Shown one piece after another: positions 1 to 11,190 of a DNA stretch of 48,618 bases (positions are counted from its first letter, which is position 1; each line of letters starts with the position of its first letter). The translations under genes were made by a program, and so were the position numbers. The notes under the pieces are model-generated. The model made no database searches, had not been told where the DNA came from, and worked only from the letters and a program-made list of their open reading frames with translations. This DNA is from Enterococcus alcedinis (lineage in GTDB: Bacteria > Bacillota > Bacilli > Lactobacillales > Enterococcaceae), in NCBI RefSeq assembly GCF_014635985.1, contig NZ_BMDT01000015.1, positions 1-48,618 on the forward strand. Reading direction: 5' to 3'.

Positions 1-105
1 TAAGAGAATGCGTAATCTAAAATATTAGTTTTTGTTTTTAACACTGTCTACTTGACAGGGAGCACTTCAATTCTCGGTATTTTGTGATTTTTTTGTATTA
101 ATGTA

Positions 106-558
106 TTAAACGGTATAAATCATCCGTTTTTCACCATTGACGGGATTGAAATCATTTAATAAGGTAAAGCCAAAAGATTCATAAAAAGGATAGGCTTTTT
201 TATTTTCAGGATGAACGCGTAAATAAACTTTTTTAGCTTTGTGCTGTTGTAGTAAATAATTTAGAACGGTTTTAAAGAGAGCATGTCCATAACCACGATT
301 TTGGTATTGTTGATCAATCATAAAGCGATCGAGCCAAATCGAGTGTTTTTCTTTATCTGAAGAGCCAATCATTGAAAAGCCAACGAGTTGACCATCAACG
401 TACAAAGCAATGGGCAGCCAGTCATGTTCTTTAACATAAGTAGCTTCTAAAAGAGAATCCCAATTGGTTTCGATTAGATGCGTTTGGTGCGGAGCGACGG
501 TTAAGTGAGCGACTTGTTTCCAATTTTCACGAGTGACAGGCTTAAGTTGATATTTCAT
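106..558 (-). CDS. GNAT family N-acetyltransferase
   Basis: This 150-aa protein has the layout of a single-domain GNAT acetyltransferase, which moves an acetyl group from acetyl-CoA to an amine. The acetyl-CoA loop is readable as QNRGYGHALF at about residues 87-96, followed by a helix and the C-terminal strand PFYESFGF at about 124-131. The start at 558 is preceded on the minus strand by GGAGGCGAACCTTATG, a good ribosome binding site. It runs divergently from the suf operon, sharing about 150 bp of upstream DNA. The substrate cannot be told from sequence. The family call is secure and the role unknown. Confidence 0.88.
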   Translation of the reverse strand: MKYQLKPVTRENWKQVAHLTVAPHQTHLIETNWDSLLEATYVKEHDWLPIALYVDGQLVGFSMIGSSDKEKHSIWLDRFMIDQQYQNRGYGHALFKTVLNYLLQQHKAKKVYLRVHPENKKAYPFYESFGFTLLNDFNPVNGEKRMIYTV

Positions 559-645
559 AAGGTTCGCCTCCGTTTTTCCTTCTTTCCTTATTTTACCTAA
601 AATTCAAACCTTTGGTCAATAAATTGAATTATTGAGTTTCAATAT

Positions 646-674
646 TTGAGTTTCATTCTCAATTAGTCTACAAT
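646..674 (+). promoter_or_regulatory. Promoter of the suf operon
   Basis: A -35 box TTGAGT (646-651) and a -10 box TACAAT (669-674) are 17 bp apart, which places transcription start near 681, about 30 nt before the sufC start. An 11-bp perfect inverted repeat, TTTCATTCTCA (651-661) and TGAGAATGAAA (678-688), brackets the spacer and start site and could be a regulator site. Confidence 0.7.
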
Positions 675-709
675 GAATGAGAATGAAAAAAATTATTGGA
701 GGTATTTGC

Positions 710-1483
710 ATGTCCGTTTTAGAAATCAAAAACTTACACGTGTCAATTGAAGATAAAGAAATTTTAAAAGGCGTGAACTTAACAATCAACACAGGAGAAA
801 TTCACGCAATTATGGGTCCAAACGGAACAGGTAAATCAACGTTATCTGCAGCAATTATGGGCAATCCAAACTTTGAAGTGACTGAAGGGGAAATCCTTTT
901 AGATGGCGAAAATATATTAGAGTTAGAAGTAGATGAGCGCGCGCGTTTAGGTCTATTTTTAGCAATGCAATACCCAAGTGAAATCCCAGGAATTACCAAT
1001 GCGGAGTTCATGCGTGCAGCAATTAATGCCAAGCGTGACGAAAACGATAAAATTTCAGTGATGCAATTCATTAAAAAATTAGATGAAAAAATGGCTTTAT
1101 TAAACATGGCTGAAGAAATGGCTGAACGTTACTTAAACGAAGGCTTCTCAGGCGGAGAGAAAAAACGTAACGAAATCTTACAATTATTAATGTTAGAACC
1201 AACTTTTGCGATTTTAGATGAGATTGATTCTGGTCTAGATATCGACGCACTAAAAGTTGTTGCAAAAGGCATTAACGAAATGCGCGGAGACAATTTTGGT
1301 TCATTAATTATTACGCATTACCAACGTCTATTAAACTACATCACACCAGATGTGGTTCACATTATGATGGACGGCCGTGTCGTAATGACTGGTGGCGCTG
1401 ATCTTGCGAAACGTTTAGAAGCAGAAGGTTATGCTGGAATTAGTCAAGAACTAGGTATCGATTACAAAGAAGAAGAAGCTTAA
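710..1483 (+). CDS. sufC: SufC, Fe-S cluster assembly ATPase
   Basis: SufC is the ABC-type ATPase of the SUF system and works with SufB and SufD on the cytosolic scaffold that builds iron-sulfur clusters. The 257-aa protein has Walker A GPNGTGKST (about residues 36-44), the signature FSGGEKKR and Walker B AILDEIDSGLD. The ATG at 710 is preferred over an upstream in-frame ATG at 677 because TTGGAGG lies 8-13 nt before it and the product then begins MSVLEIKNLH, as in the family. It is the first gene of sufCDSUB. The call is secure. Confidence 0.97.
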   Translation: MSVLEIKNLHVSIEDKEILKGVNLTINTGEIHAIMGPNGTGKSTLSAAIMGNPNFEVTEGEILLDGENILELEVDERARLGLFLAMQYPSEIPGITNAEFMRAAINAKRDENDKISVMQFIKKLDEKMALLNMAEEMAERYLNEGFSGGEKKRNEILQLLMLEPTFAILDEIDSGLDIDALKVVAKGINEMRGDNFGSLIITHYQRLLNYITPDVVHIMMDGRVVMTGGADLAKRLEAEGYAGISQELGIDYKEEEA

Positions 1484-1499
1484 GAGGAGGTTTTTATTG

Positions 1500-4472
<2,973 letters not shown>

Positions 4473-4484
4473 GAGTGAGAAAAC

Positions 4485-5879
4485 ATGAGTGGTGTACCAG
4501 AATTAGAAGAATATCAATATGGCTTCCATGATGACTTCCAACCTGTTTTTAGTACAGGGGAAGGCTTAACAGAAGAAGTCGTTCGTGAAATCTCACGCGT
4601 AAAAGATGAACCAGAATGGATGCTTGATTTCCGCTTAAAATCATTAGCAGCCTATCACAAAATGCCGATGCAAAAATGGGGACCAAGCTTAGATGACTTG
4701 GACTTTGATGCCATCAAATATTACCAAAAAGCCAGCGACAAACCAGCAAGAAGCTGGGATGACGTACCAGATAAAATTAAAGAAACATTCGAACGTATCG
4801 GAATTCCAGAAGCAGAACGTGCTTACTTAGCCGGCGCCTCTGCTCAGTATGAATCAGAAGTGGTTTACCACAACATGAAAGAAGAATTCCAAAAATTAGG
4901 CATCATCTTCACTGATACCGATTCTGCGTTGAAAGAATACCCAGAAATCTTTAAACAATATTTCTCAAAATTGGTTCCGCCAACAGATAACAAATTAGCT
5001 GCCTTAAACTCGGCTGTTTGGTCAGGTGGTACATTCATCTACGTACCAAAAGGCGTACGTGTTGACGTGCCATTACAAACATACTTCCGTATTAACGCAG
5101 AAGGAACCGGACAATTTGAGCGTACCCTAATCGTTGTTGACGAAGGCGCAAGCGTACACTACGTAGAAGGCTGTACCGCACCAACGTATTCAACAAACAG
5201 CTTACATGCTGCGATCGTTGAAATCTTTACCTTAAAAGACGCTTACTGCCGTTATACAACCATCCAAAACTGGTCAGATAACGTCTACAACTTAGTAACC
5301 AAGCGTGCCCGTGCTGAAGCAGGCGCAACCGTTGAATGGATCGATGGAAACTTAGGTGCCAAAACAACCATGAAATACCCAAGTGTTTTCCTAGAAGGTG
5401 AAGGCGCACGTGGAACCATGTTATCCGTCGCATTTGCAAACGGTAAACAAATCCAAGATACCGGTGCCAAAATGATCCATAACGCACCAAACACTTCAAG
5501 CTCAATTATTTCAAAATCAATCGCGAAAAGCGGTGGTGAAGTGAACTACCGTGGACAAGTAACATTCGGTAAAAATAGTGCCGGCTCGATTTCACATATC
5601 GAGTGTGACACAATCATTATGGACAACGAGTCAAAATCAGACACGATTCCATATAACGAAATCCACAACAGCCACGTAGCGTTAGAGCACGAAGCGAAAG
5701 TATCAAAAATTTCAGAAGAACAATTATATTACTTAATGAGCCGTGGCCTAACAGAAATTCAAGCGACCGAAATGATCGTTATGGGATTCGTTGAGCCATT
5801 TACAAAAGAACTACCGATGGAATATGCGGTAGAGTTGAACAGACTGATCCAGTACGAGATGGAAGGCAGTGTAGGATAA
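4485..5879 (+). CDS. sufB: SufB, Fe-S cluster assembly scaffold
   Basis: SufB is the main scaffold protein of the SufBCD complex, on which the nascent cluster is built. The 464-aa protein has normal length and the conserved C-terminal block [20 protein letters not shown]. It ends in MEGSVG. An AGGAG ribosome binding site precedes the ATG at 4485. The last 21 bp may have been donated by the downstream integrative element: a second, divergent MEGSVG-stop coding end lies at 13513-13533, which suggests integration within the sufB 3' end that restored the reading frame. It is the last gene of the operon. Confidence 0.97.
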   Translation: MSGVPELEEYQYGFHDDFQPVFSTGEGLTEEVVREISRVKDEPEWMLDFRLKSLAAYHKMPMQKWGPSLDDLDFDAIKYYQKASDKPARSWDDVPDKIKETFERIGIPEAERAYLAGASAQYESEVVYHNMKEEFQKLGIIFTDTDSALKEYPEIFKQYFSKLVPPTDNKLAALNSAVWSGGTFIYVPKGVRVDVPLQTYFRINAEGTGQFERTLIVVDEGASVHYVEGCTAPTYSTNSLHAAIVEIFTLKDAYCRYTTIQNWSDNVYNLVTKRARAEAGATVEWIDGNLGAKTTMKYPSVFLEGEGARGTMLSVAFANGKQIQDTGAKMIHNAPNTSSSIISKSIAKSGGEVNYRGQVTFGKNSAGSISHIECDTIIMDNESKSDTIPYNEIHNSHVALEHEAKVSKISEEQLYYLMSRGLTEIQATEMIVMGFVEPFTKELPMEYAVELNRLIQYEMEGSVG

Positions 5880-5891
5880 TCTTTAAATATG

Positions 5892-5930
5892 AGCTAGAAC
5901 CCTTGATACATATAGGTTCTAGCTTTTTTA
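5892..5930 (+). terminator. Terminator after sufB
   Basis: A 10-bp stem AGCTAGAACC (5892-5901) and GGTTCTAGCT (5914-5923) is followed by a T-run. If the attachment-site reading is right, this terminator belongs to the integrated element, and the original sufB terminator is the one at 13545-13586. Confidence 0.85.
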
Positions 5931-5949
5931 TTGTGCCTAAATATCAGAA

Positions 5950-5970
5950 TTGACCAGCTTTTGACCAGCT
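5950..5970. repeat. Paired TTGACCAGCT repeats, left end (arm-site candidates)
   Basis: Two copies of TTGACCAGCT (5950-5959 and 5961-5970) have an 11-bp period and sit just beyond the integrase stop codon. A matching pair in the same orientation and with the same spacing lies at 13388-13408. This fits arm-type sites for the integrase N-terminal domain. Confidence 0.5.
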
Positions 5971-5973
5971 TTT

Positions 5974-6840
5974 TTACTGGTGAGCCATCATATCAGCAAA
6001 GTCTTGACCTGTTTTCTTAGGTGCGTTGTTTGTAATGTGTGCATAGATGTCTAATATCACTTTACTATTTTCATGCCCTAATCTTTGCTGAACCACCTTG
6101 ACAGATTCTCCAGCTTCTAATAGCAAACTAGCATGTGTATGTCTGAACCCATGAGGAGTGATACGAGGTAAGTTATACTTTTTCAAAATATATCTTAACC
6201 AATCATTCACAGTGTTTGGAATGTACAGAGTGTTTTTTAGCGTTGTAAAAACATGTTGCTCTTCTGAGCTCGTATTATAGCCTAGTTTAAGATACTCAGT
6301 TCTCTGTTGAATCTTCCAATCATTTAAGATTGCTAAAGTCCCCTTATCAAGAGAAATCGTTCTTCTTGAGGCTTTAGTTTTAGGCGTTTGGATTATGATG
6401 TTTTTATGTTCGTCAATAGCTACAGTTTTGTTAACATGTAGTTCTTTATTAAACATATCAATATCTTTCCATTGTAACGCAAGGACTTCACTTTTTCTCA
6501 TCCCAGTATATGCTAGTAATCTAAAAAAAGCATTTTGTTTAGTGTTTCCAAAGTCCCTGAATGCATCTAATAAGGTATTTAGTTCATCTTTGGTATAGAA
6601 CTTTCGTTTTACCTCATACTCTTTGTGTTTAGGACGGATTGTTTTTCTCATAGGGTTGCTATCAATATATTCCATAGAAACGCCATAAGCTAAAATTTGT
6701 CCAGTCTGTTTTCGAATAGAATCCCACATCTTATACTTTGCGTGCCATTTGCTTAAGACTTTTTGGCAATATGGGACAGAGATATCCGTTAACTTCAATT
6801 TACCAAACTCAGGTAGTATCTGATTTTTAGCAAATCTAAC
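5974..6840 (-). pseudogene. Tyrosine recombinase (integrase), N-terminally truncated
   Basis: The catalytic domain of a phage- or ICE-type tyrosine integrase is intact: arginine in TGMRKSEVLALQW, the HxxR box HGFRHTHASLLLE, LGHEN, and the tyrosine in ILDIYAHIT. The open frame from the first ATG (6798) gives 274 aa. Family members are usually about 370-390 aa, and the arm-binding and most of the core-binding N-terminal domain is missing. The reading frame can be followed upstream through QILPEFGKLKLTDIS to about 6830 and then runs into the tail of an HTH gene on the other strand. A deletion therefore probably fused the two. It is unlikely to integrate or excise on its own. Confidence 0.75.
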
Positions 6841-6976
6841 AGATATTGCTGCTGAGGAGATGTCTGTTACTCAGCAATCGGAAGTAGGGAGAACTGTTCC
6901 TAAGCCCTATCAAATGAAACAACTGGCAGAGATGCTAGAAGTCACTATGGACGAATTATTTTATGAAGTTATTTAA
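6812..6976 (+). pseudogene. XRE-type HTH repressor, C-terminal remnant
   Basis: A short plus-strand frame reads LTDIAAEEMSVTQQS, then GRTVPKPYQMKQLAEMLEV and TMDELFYEVI before the stop at 6974-6976. This is the second half of an XRE-type helix-turn-helix domain, whose usual ending is G-R-x-x-P, then iA..L.v..deLf. The first helices and any start codon with a proper ribosome binding site are missing. It meets the truncated integrase head to head at about 6830. It is most simply the phage-like repressor that once stood near the integrase. A 38-aa peptide from the ATG at 6860 could still be made. Confidence 0.6.
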
Positions 6977-6999
6977 TGTAAACGAGGAGGAAGAAAAAC

Positions 7000-7372
7000 A
7001 TGTATTGTAGTAAATGCGGAACTAAAATAGAAGAATCAGCAAAGTTTTGCCCATCTTGCGGAGCATCTCAAGGAAAGGAATCTAATTTTAATATATCTCA
7101 GGCTTCTGATAGTGTAGAAAAGTTTGTTAACGAGGCTAGAGTACAAATTAACAATGGAAAGCAGTCAGGAGTCAGGTAAGCTCTATATGGTCATTGGTTG
7201 GGTATCTATGGTCATTTCTTTGTTGTTTATACCTGTCCTATTTGGGGCTATAGCAGTTATTATGGGGTACTTGTACCGTAGTTATGATGAGAAGCACGGA
7301 ACTATCTTAATGATTGCAGGAGTAGCAGGAGCCATTTTAGGCTTTCTTATAGGTGCTTCTGTTGGGTACTAA
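7000..7372 (+). pseudogene. Zinc-ribbon membrane protein, split by a frame change
   Basis: An ATG at 7000 with GAGGAGGAAG upstream starts a zinc ribbon, CSKCGTKIEESAKFCPSCG (two CxxC knuckles), that ends at a TAA at 7177-7179 after 59 codons. The next frame (from an ATG at 7154, or 7124) carries two hydrophobic segments, about GWVSMVISLLFIPVLFGAI and MIAGVAGAILGFLIGASVGY, up to 7372. Zinc ribbon plus membrane segments is one familiar protein type of Gram-positive genomes, so this looks like a single gene with a frame change around 7125-7175. Two overlapping genes are the alternative. Its function is unknown. Confidence 0.6.
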
Positions 7373-7394
7373 AAAACGAGAGGTGAGAGGAAGT

Positions 7395-7904
7395 TTGCGT
7401 AATAATAAAGTATGGATAAAGGGGCTATTATTAGTGCTGTTACTACTTTCTGTGTCTGGCTGTATTAATAAAAATAAGTCCGCTTATGGGTACTGGACAG
7501 GAGTAGATAATCGAGACGGGGTTACCTTTGATATTCATGTAACTAAAGACCACATTATTATGTTAGAAGACAAGAGAGCTACTAAATATAAATATAAGAT
7601 TGAAGATTTTGCTGGCCGTGATACTATGGCAATTTCAGGGAAAGAGCTAGCTAGACATATTAAGGGGATGGACAATAAAACAGATTCTTTTGTTAAAGTT
7701 AGTTTGATAAATGATGATAAGGACAATCCATTCTTAAATATGCTTACAAATATGGAAGGGAGGCTGTCAGATGCGCAGTTATATCCTATAGATAAGTCAG
7801 ACAGTCCGCTGAGTCGTGTAGAAGGCTCGGGTGGCTCATGGATTATGTTATTAATACCTATTGGGCTATTTCTATACTTGTATAAAAAAGAAAGTAGAGA
7901 CTAG
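7395..7904 (+). CDS. Hypothetical lipoprotein with C-terminal membrane segment
   Basis: I do not recognise this 169-aa protein. A TTG at 7395 is the likely start because GGTGAGAGG (7382-7390) lies just upstream and the product then begins directly with a charged, hydrophobic signal peptide. The lipobox is LSVSGC, so the mature protein would be anchored by lipid at the cysteine. A second hydrophobic stretch, WIMLLIPIGLFLYLYKK, ends the protein, giving an unusual double anchor with an exposed central domain of about 120 residues. It lies between the zinc-ribbon gene and a second lipoprotein gene. In this phage-like position a role in exclusion of other phages is possible but is inference. Confidence 0.7.
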   Translation: MRNNKVWIKGLLLVLLLLSVSGCINKNKSAYGYWTGVDNRDGVTFDIHVTKDHIIMLEDKRATKYKYKIEDFAGRDTMAISGKELARHIKGMDNKTDSFVKVSLINDDKDNPFLNMLTNMEGRLSDAQLYPIDKSDSPLSRVEGSGGSWIMLLIPIGLFLYLYKKESRD

Positions 7905-7962
7905 ATAAGACACGTTTTAAATGATAACATTAAAGCCTATTATTAATCTGGAGGAGAGCATT

Positions 7963-8904
7963 ATGAAAAAGCTGACAATTGCTCTTTTGGTTGTGTGTAG
8001 CCTGATGTTGTCGGGATGTAGCAAGAAGGAAAAAAGAACAGAACAAAAGCCAATAGCAAGTGAAGAGACTTCCGTTACAAACTCGCAGGTAAATAAAATA
8101 AATCCATCTGAAACAGATAACTCATCTCAAGACAGTAACTCTGAGGTGCTATGGAACTCAGAAAAGGCAAGAAAACTCAATCAATTTGTAATTGAATGGG
8201 GCAAAACAATGAAGCAGAATTACAGGGAGTATACACCTGAGAATAATGTCAGCCTCTATGATTTGCAATTACCAAAAAGAGTTTTAGAAGAAGGTGGCTG
8301 GCAAGCAGTTGTAGATGATGTTCCGATTGAAATTGCTTGGTCTGAGGATGGAGAAGGAGACGGATACGCCTTGGTAGCTGTTTTCTCAGATGCGGACACT
8401 CAACCATACCTAGAGAAGCATGTATATTTCTTTACGATAGTTTCAGGGGAGCCCAAGGTGCTTGTCACGTCACAGAACCAAGGTAACGAGAATAATTACC
8501 TATACTTTAAAGAGACGGACAATAAGGAGCTTAGAGATGGGTTCAAAGACCTTATGAGAGGCAATGAGGCACGTCTAGAGAGTACGGCAACCAAAGAGAA
8601 GCCAGAACAAATCTATCTGGGAACAATAGCTTATAAAGACTTAGATATAACTAATTTTATTCAAGAGAAAGCACAATGGTTAGGCTGTTCTATAGAAGAC
8701 GATGGGACAACAATTAATCTAATTCCTGCAATGTCAGCCACGATTCAGAATTTGCAATTGTATATCTCAGGGCAAGGAAACGAGGAGTATTACACTAATT
8801 TTCTTGATGTAGCTAAAGAAGTGAGTCTACAAACAGGTGGGAAACCAGTGAGTATTTGGAGTCGTGGAGGAGATGGAGAGATTGTTATAACAGCTCAAAA
8901 TTGA
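7963..8904 (+). CDS. Hypothetical lipoprotein
   Basis: This 313-aa protein starts with a lipoprotein signal peptide, MKKLTIALLVVCSLMLSGC, with lipobox MLSGC. A Ser/Thr/Asn/Gln-rich linker of about 35 residues follows, then a soluble acidic domain that would sit outside the membrane. The ATG at 7963 is chosen over 7921 because GGAGGAG lies at 7950-7956. I recognise no enzymatic motif. DUF4767-like surface lipoproteins of lactic acid bacteria have similar linkers, but this is only an impression. It follows the smaller lipoprotein gene by 58 bp and is followed by a terminator. Confidence 0.75.
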   Translation: MKKLTIALLVVCSLMLSGCSKKEKRTEQKPIASEETSVTNSQVNKINPSETDNSSQDSNSEVLWNSEKARKLNQFVIEWGKTMKQNYREYTPENNVSLYDLQLPKRVLEEGGWQAVVDDVPIEIAWSEDGEGDGYALVAVFSDADTQPYLEKHVYFFTIVSGEPKVLVTSQNQGNENNYLYFKETDNKELRDGFKDLMRGNEARLESTATKEKPEQIYLGTIAYKDLDITNFIQEKAQWLGCSIEDDGTTINLIPAMSATIQNLQLYISGQGNEEYYTNFLDVAKEVSLQTGGKPVSIWSRGGDGEIVITAQN

Positions 8905-8976
8905 GCCATTACATTCAGTTTATAATACCTGTAATAATAGGATGGATGACCCCACCCCGTTGTTTTTTGCCCCAAT

Positions 8977-9029
8977 AGAGGGTACCTTTATATGAGCATA
9001 CAGAGCTCACATGGGGTACTCTTTTTTTG
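8977..9029 (+). terminator. Terminator after the lipoprotein genes
   Basis: AGAGGGTACC pairs with GGGGTACTCT across a nested GAGC/GCTC hairpin, followed by seven T residues. It separates the lipoprotein genes from the repeat region and retron operon. Confidence 0.8.
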
Positions 9030-9056
9030 TGTTTTGTAAAAGGATAAAGAATTTTG

Positions 9057-9226
9057 GTATCTGAAACCTATCTGAAATAACGAGATAGAGATGTTGATAC
9101 AACAGTGTTTTAGCGTTTCAGATACAGGTGAAACAAAATATATTTTTCGGTTTGAAATCGTTGAAATGTTCCACAAAGTAGTGGGAGATAATGTATCTGA
9201 AACAGACCTACAAAAGTTTCAGATAT
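9057..9226. repeat. Array of TATCTGAAAC-type repeats upstream of the retron operon
   Basis: At least five copies of an 11-bp motif occur: GTATCTGAAAC (9057-9067), CTATCTGAAAT (9068-9078, directly abutting), the reverse complement GTTTCAGATAC (9115-9125), GTATCTGAAAC (9193-9203) and GTTTCAGATAT (9216-9226). The last two form an inverted pair with a 12-bp gap. Together they look like an operator array or protein-binding cluster. No cognate regulator gene is intact nearby; the HTH remnant at 6812-6976 may have been it. Confidence 0.65.
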
Positions 9227-9275
9227 TAAACTGAACGATACAGTATATTTGTGAAAAGTATCTAATATTAGAATC

Positions 9276-9304
9276 TTACTAATTTATAGAAAATAAGGTA
9301 TCAT
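9276..9304 (+). promoter_or_regulatory. Probable promoter of the OLD/effector genes
   Basis: A weak -35 TTACTA (9276-9281) and a -10 TATCAT (9299-9304), 17 bp apart, lie about 85 bp before the ATPase start and just after the repeat array. Confidence 0.4.
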
Positions 9305-9388
9305 GTTAAGTGAGAACAAAATTATATTTCTTAATCAATCAAAAGAAGTTGCTTAATAATCAAACCGTATAGAAATTGGAGGGGGAAA

Positions 9389-11173
9389 ATGAGATTAGAA
9401 GAAATAAAAATAAAAAGATTTAGAGGTTATAAAAATTTAACAGTTTTAAAAGTTCATGATTTAACAGCTTTAATTGGAAAAAATGATGCAGGAAAATCAA
9501 CTATTTTAGAGGCTTTGGAAATTTTTTTTAACAATAAAATTGCGGTTTGTGAAAAAGATGATTTGTCCATTAATAGTAAGGAAGATTCTATTGAAATAAG
9601 TTGTGTTTTTTCTGACCTTCCTAAAGTTTTAACTATAGACACTAGTTCAGAAACTTCTTTAAAGGATGAATTTCTTCTTAATAAAGAAGGACTTTTAGAA
9701 ATAAAAAAGATATTTAAGTGCTCTAGTCAAAAGCCGAAGCCAGTAACAGTAGTCATTTGTGAGCATCCTGTAAATGAAAATTATAATGATTTATTGTTAT
9801 TAAAGAAAGCTGATTTGAAAAAGAGAGCTCAACTGTTAAATATACCTGATGAATACTATTCTGCTAATAATAATGTGAGTATGCGTAAAGCAATTTATAA
9901 AAATTGTAATAATTTAGAGTTATCTTTACAAGAGATAAACGTTGATAAAGAAGATTCAAAAAGAGTTTACACAGAGATAGAAAAATACCTTCCGATGTTT
10001 GCTTTATTTCAATCGGATAGAAGCAGTTTAGATTCAGATAGAGAAGTATCAGACCCCATGAACATTGCTGTTTCTCAAGCTATTAAAGGTCTTGAAGAGG
10101 AAATAGATAAAATAAAAAAAGAGGTACAAGTTAAAACAATAGAAACGGCTAATAGAACACTTGAAAAATTAAAAGAAATGAATAGCGAATTAGCTAATTC
10201 TTTAACACCTAGATTTAAAGCTGAACCCAATTTTAATAAACTATTTAGTGTATCGATTGATTCTGATGAAGGTATTTCAATTAATAAAAGAGGAAGTGGG
10301 GTTAGACGGCTCATACTATTGAATTTTTTTAGAGCTGAAGCAGAGAGACGTCTAAAAGAAAATGGAGAAAAAGAAAATATAATATATGCTTTTGAAGAAC
10401 CAGAAACATCTCAACATCCTTCACACCAAAAAATGCTTATACAATCCTTTATAAAACTCTCACGCTCTGACAATTGTCAAGTTTTATTAACAACACACAC
10501 ACCTGCGTTAGGGGAACTATTACCTTTGGAAAGTTTAAGATTAATAGATAAAAAAGATGGAGAACCAGTAATCCTTGAAGGAAGTCCAGAAGTCTATATT
10601 GAAATTGCGGAAACTCTAGGGGTTTATTCAGAAAATATTCCATCTAAAACTAAAGCTATAATTTTAGTTGAGGGAAGAGATGATTTGATTTTTTTAAGAC
10701 ATCTATCTGAAGTGTTTAAGGATGCTGAAGTTGTTACTGCAACTTTTGAAGATAAAGATATAGCTATATTGCCTACTGGGGGATGTAAAAACCTAAAACT
10801 ATGGGTGACTATGCAGGTTGTACAGCAGTTTAGTGTACCATGGGCGATTTTTATGGACTCAGACAAAGAGTCTGAGGATGCAGAAACTTCCAATATGAAT
10901 ATAGTATCACAATATAGAAGTGAAGGTGCTACTGCAATAACAACCCAGAAAAGAGAAATTGAAAATTATCTACACCCATCACTATTTGCAGAAGAATATG
11001 TTATTTCCGATTATAACGATGTGAAGAAAGAAATTGAAAAGAGAATAATATCTAAAAGATGGACAGATATGACATTTGCGCTAATACAGGAACGAGAGAG
11101 ATATCAAGATGAAACAGGGAAAGAGCATTTTGAACTACAGGAAACAGTAAAGCAACTGTTAGATATTGTTTAG
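9389..11173 (+). CDS. OLD-family ATPase-TOPRIM nuclease, retron-associated
   Basis: OLD-family proteins join an ABC-type ATPase to a TOPRIM nuclease and act in phage defence (for example GajA) and as partners of some retrons. The 594-aa protein has Walker A GKNDAGKST (about 30-38), signature-like SGVRRLILLNFF, Walker B IIYAFEEPETSQHP, the H-loop LLTTHTP, and TOPRIM motifs IILVEGRDD and IFMDSDKES. A GGAGGGGG ribosome binding site precedes the ATG. No GajB-type helicase gene follows. Instead, 17 nt later, comes a retron effector-like gene with its own GGAGGG. The shared strand and tight spacing suggest one operon. Membership of the retron system is an inference. Confidence 0.88.
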   Translation: MRLEEIKIKRFRGYKNLTVLKVHDLTALIGKNDAGKSTILEALEIFFNNKIAVCEKDDLSINSKEDSIEISCVFSDLPKVLTIDTSSETSLKDEFLLNKEGLLEIKKIFKCSSQKPKPVTVVICEHPVNENYNDLLLLKKADLKKRAQLLNIPDEYYSANNNVSMRKAIYKNCNNLELSLQEINVDKEDSKRVYTEIEKYLPMFALFQSDRSSLDSDREVSDPMNIAVSQAIKGLEEEIDKIKKEVQVKTIETANRTLEKLKEMNSELANSLTPRFKAEPNFNKLFSVSIDSDEGISINKRGSGVRRLILLNFFRAEAERRLKENGEKENIIYAFEEPETSQHPSHQKMLIQSFIKLSRSDNCQVLLTTHTPALGELLPLESLRLIDKKDGEPVILEGSPEVYIEIAETLGVYSENIPSKTKAIILVEGRDDLIFLRHLSEVFKDAEVVTATFEDKDIAILPTGGCKNLKLWVTMQVVQQFSVPWAIFMDSDKESEDAETSNMNIVSQYRSEGATAITTQKREIENYLHPSLFAEEYVISDYNDVKKEIEKRIISKRWTDMTFALIQERERYQDETGKEHFELQETVKQLLDIV

Positions 11174-11190
11174 TATATTTGGAGGGAAGT

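Noticed and set aside
677-709. N-terminal extension of SufC from the ATG at 677
   Set aside because: The ribosome binding site lies inside the extension, and the promoter -10 box ends at 674, so the ATG at 677 would fall before the transcription start.
802-1107. Antisense open frames inside suf, groEL, PTS and other genes
   Set aside because: They lie in alternative frames of strongly conserved genes, have no ribosome binding sites and no recognisable domains.
9057-9226. A CRISPR array
   Set aside because: The repeats are only 11 bp, occur in both orientations with irregular spacing, and there are no cas genes. No other array-like pattern was seen in the window.
9389-11173. A Gabija system (GajA)
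   Set aside because: The protein is GajA-like in domain order, but no UvrD-type GajB gene follows; the next gene is a retron-type effector.
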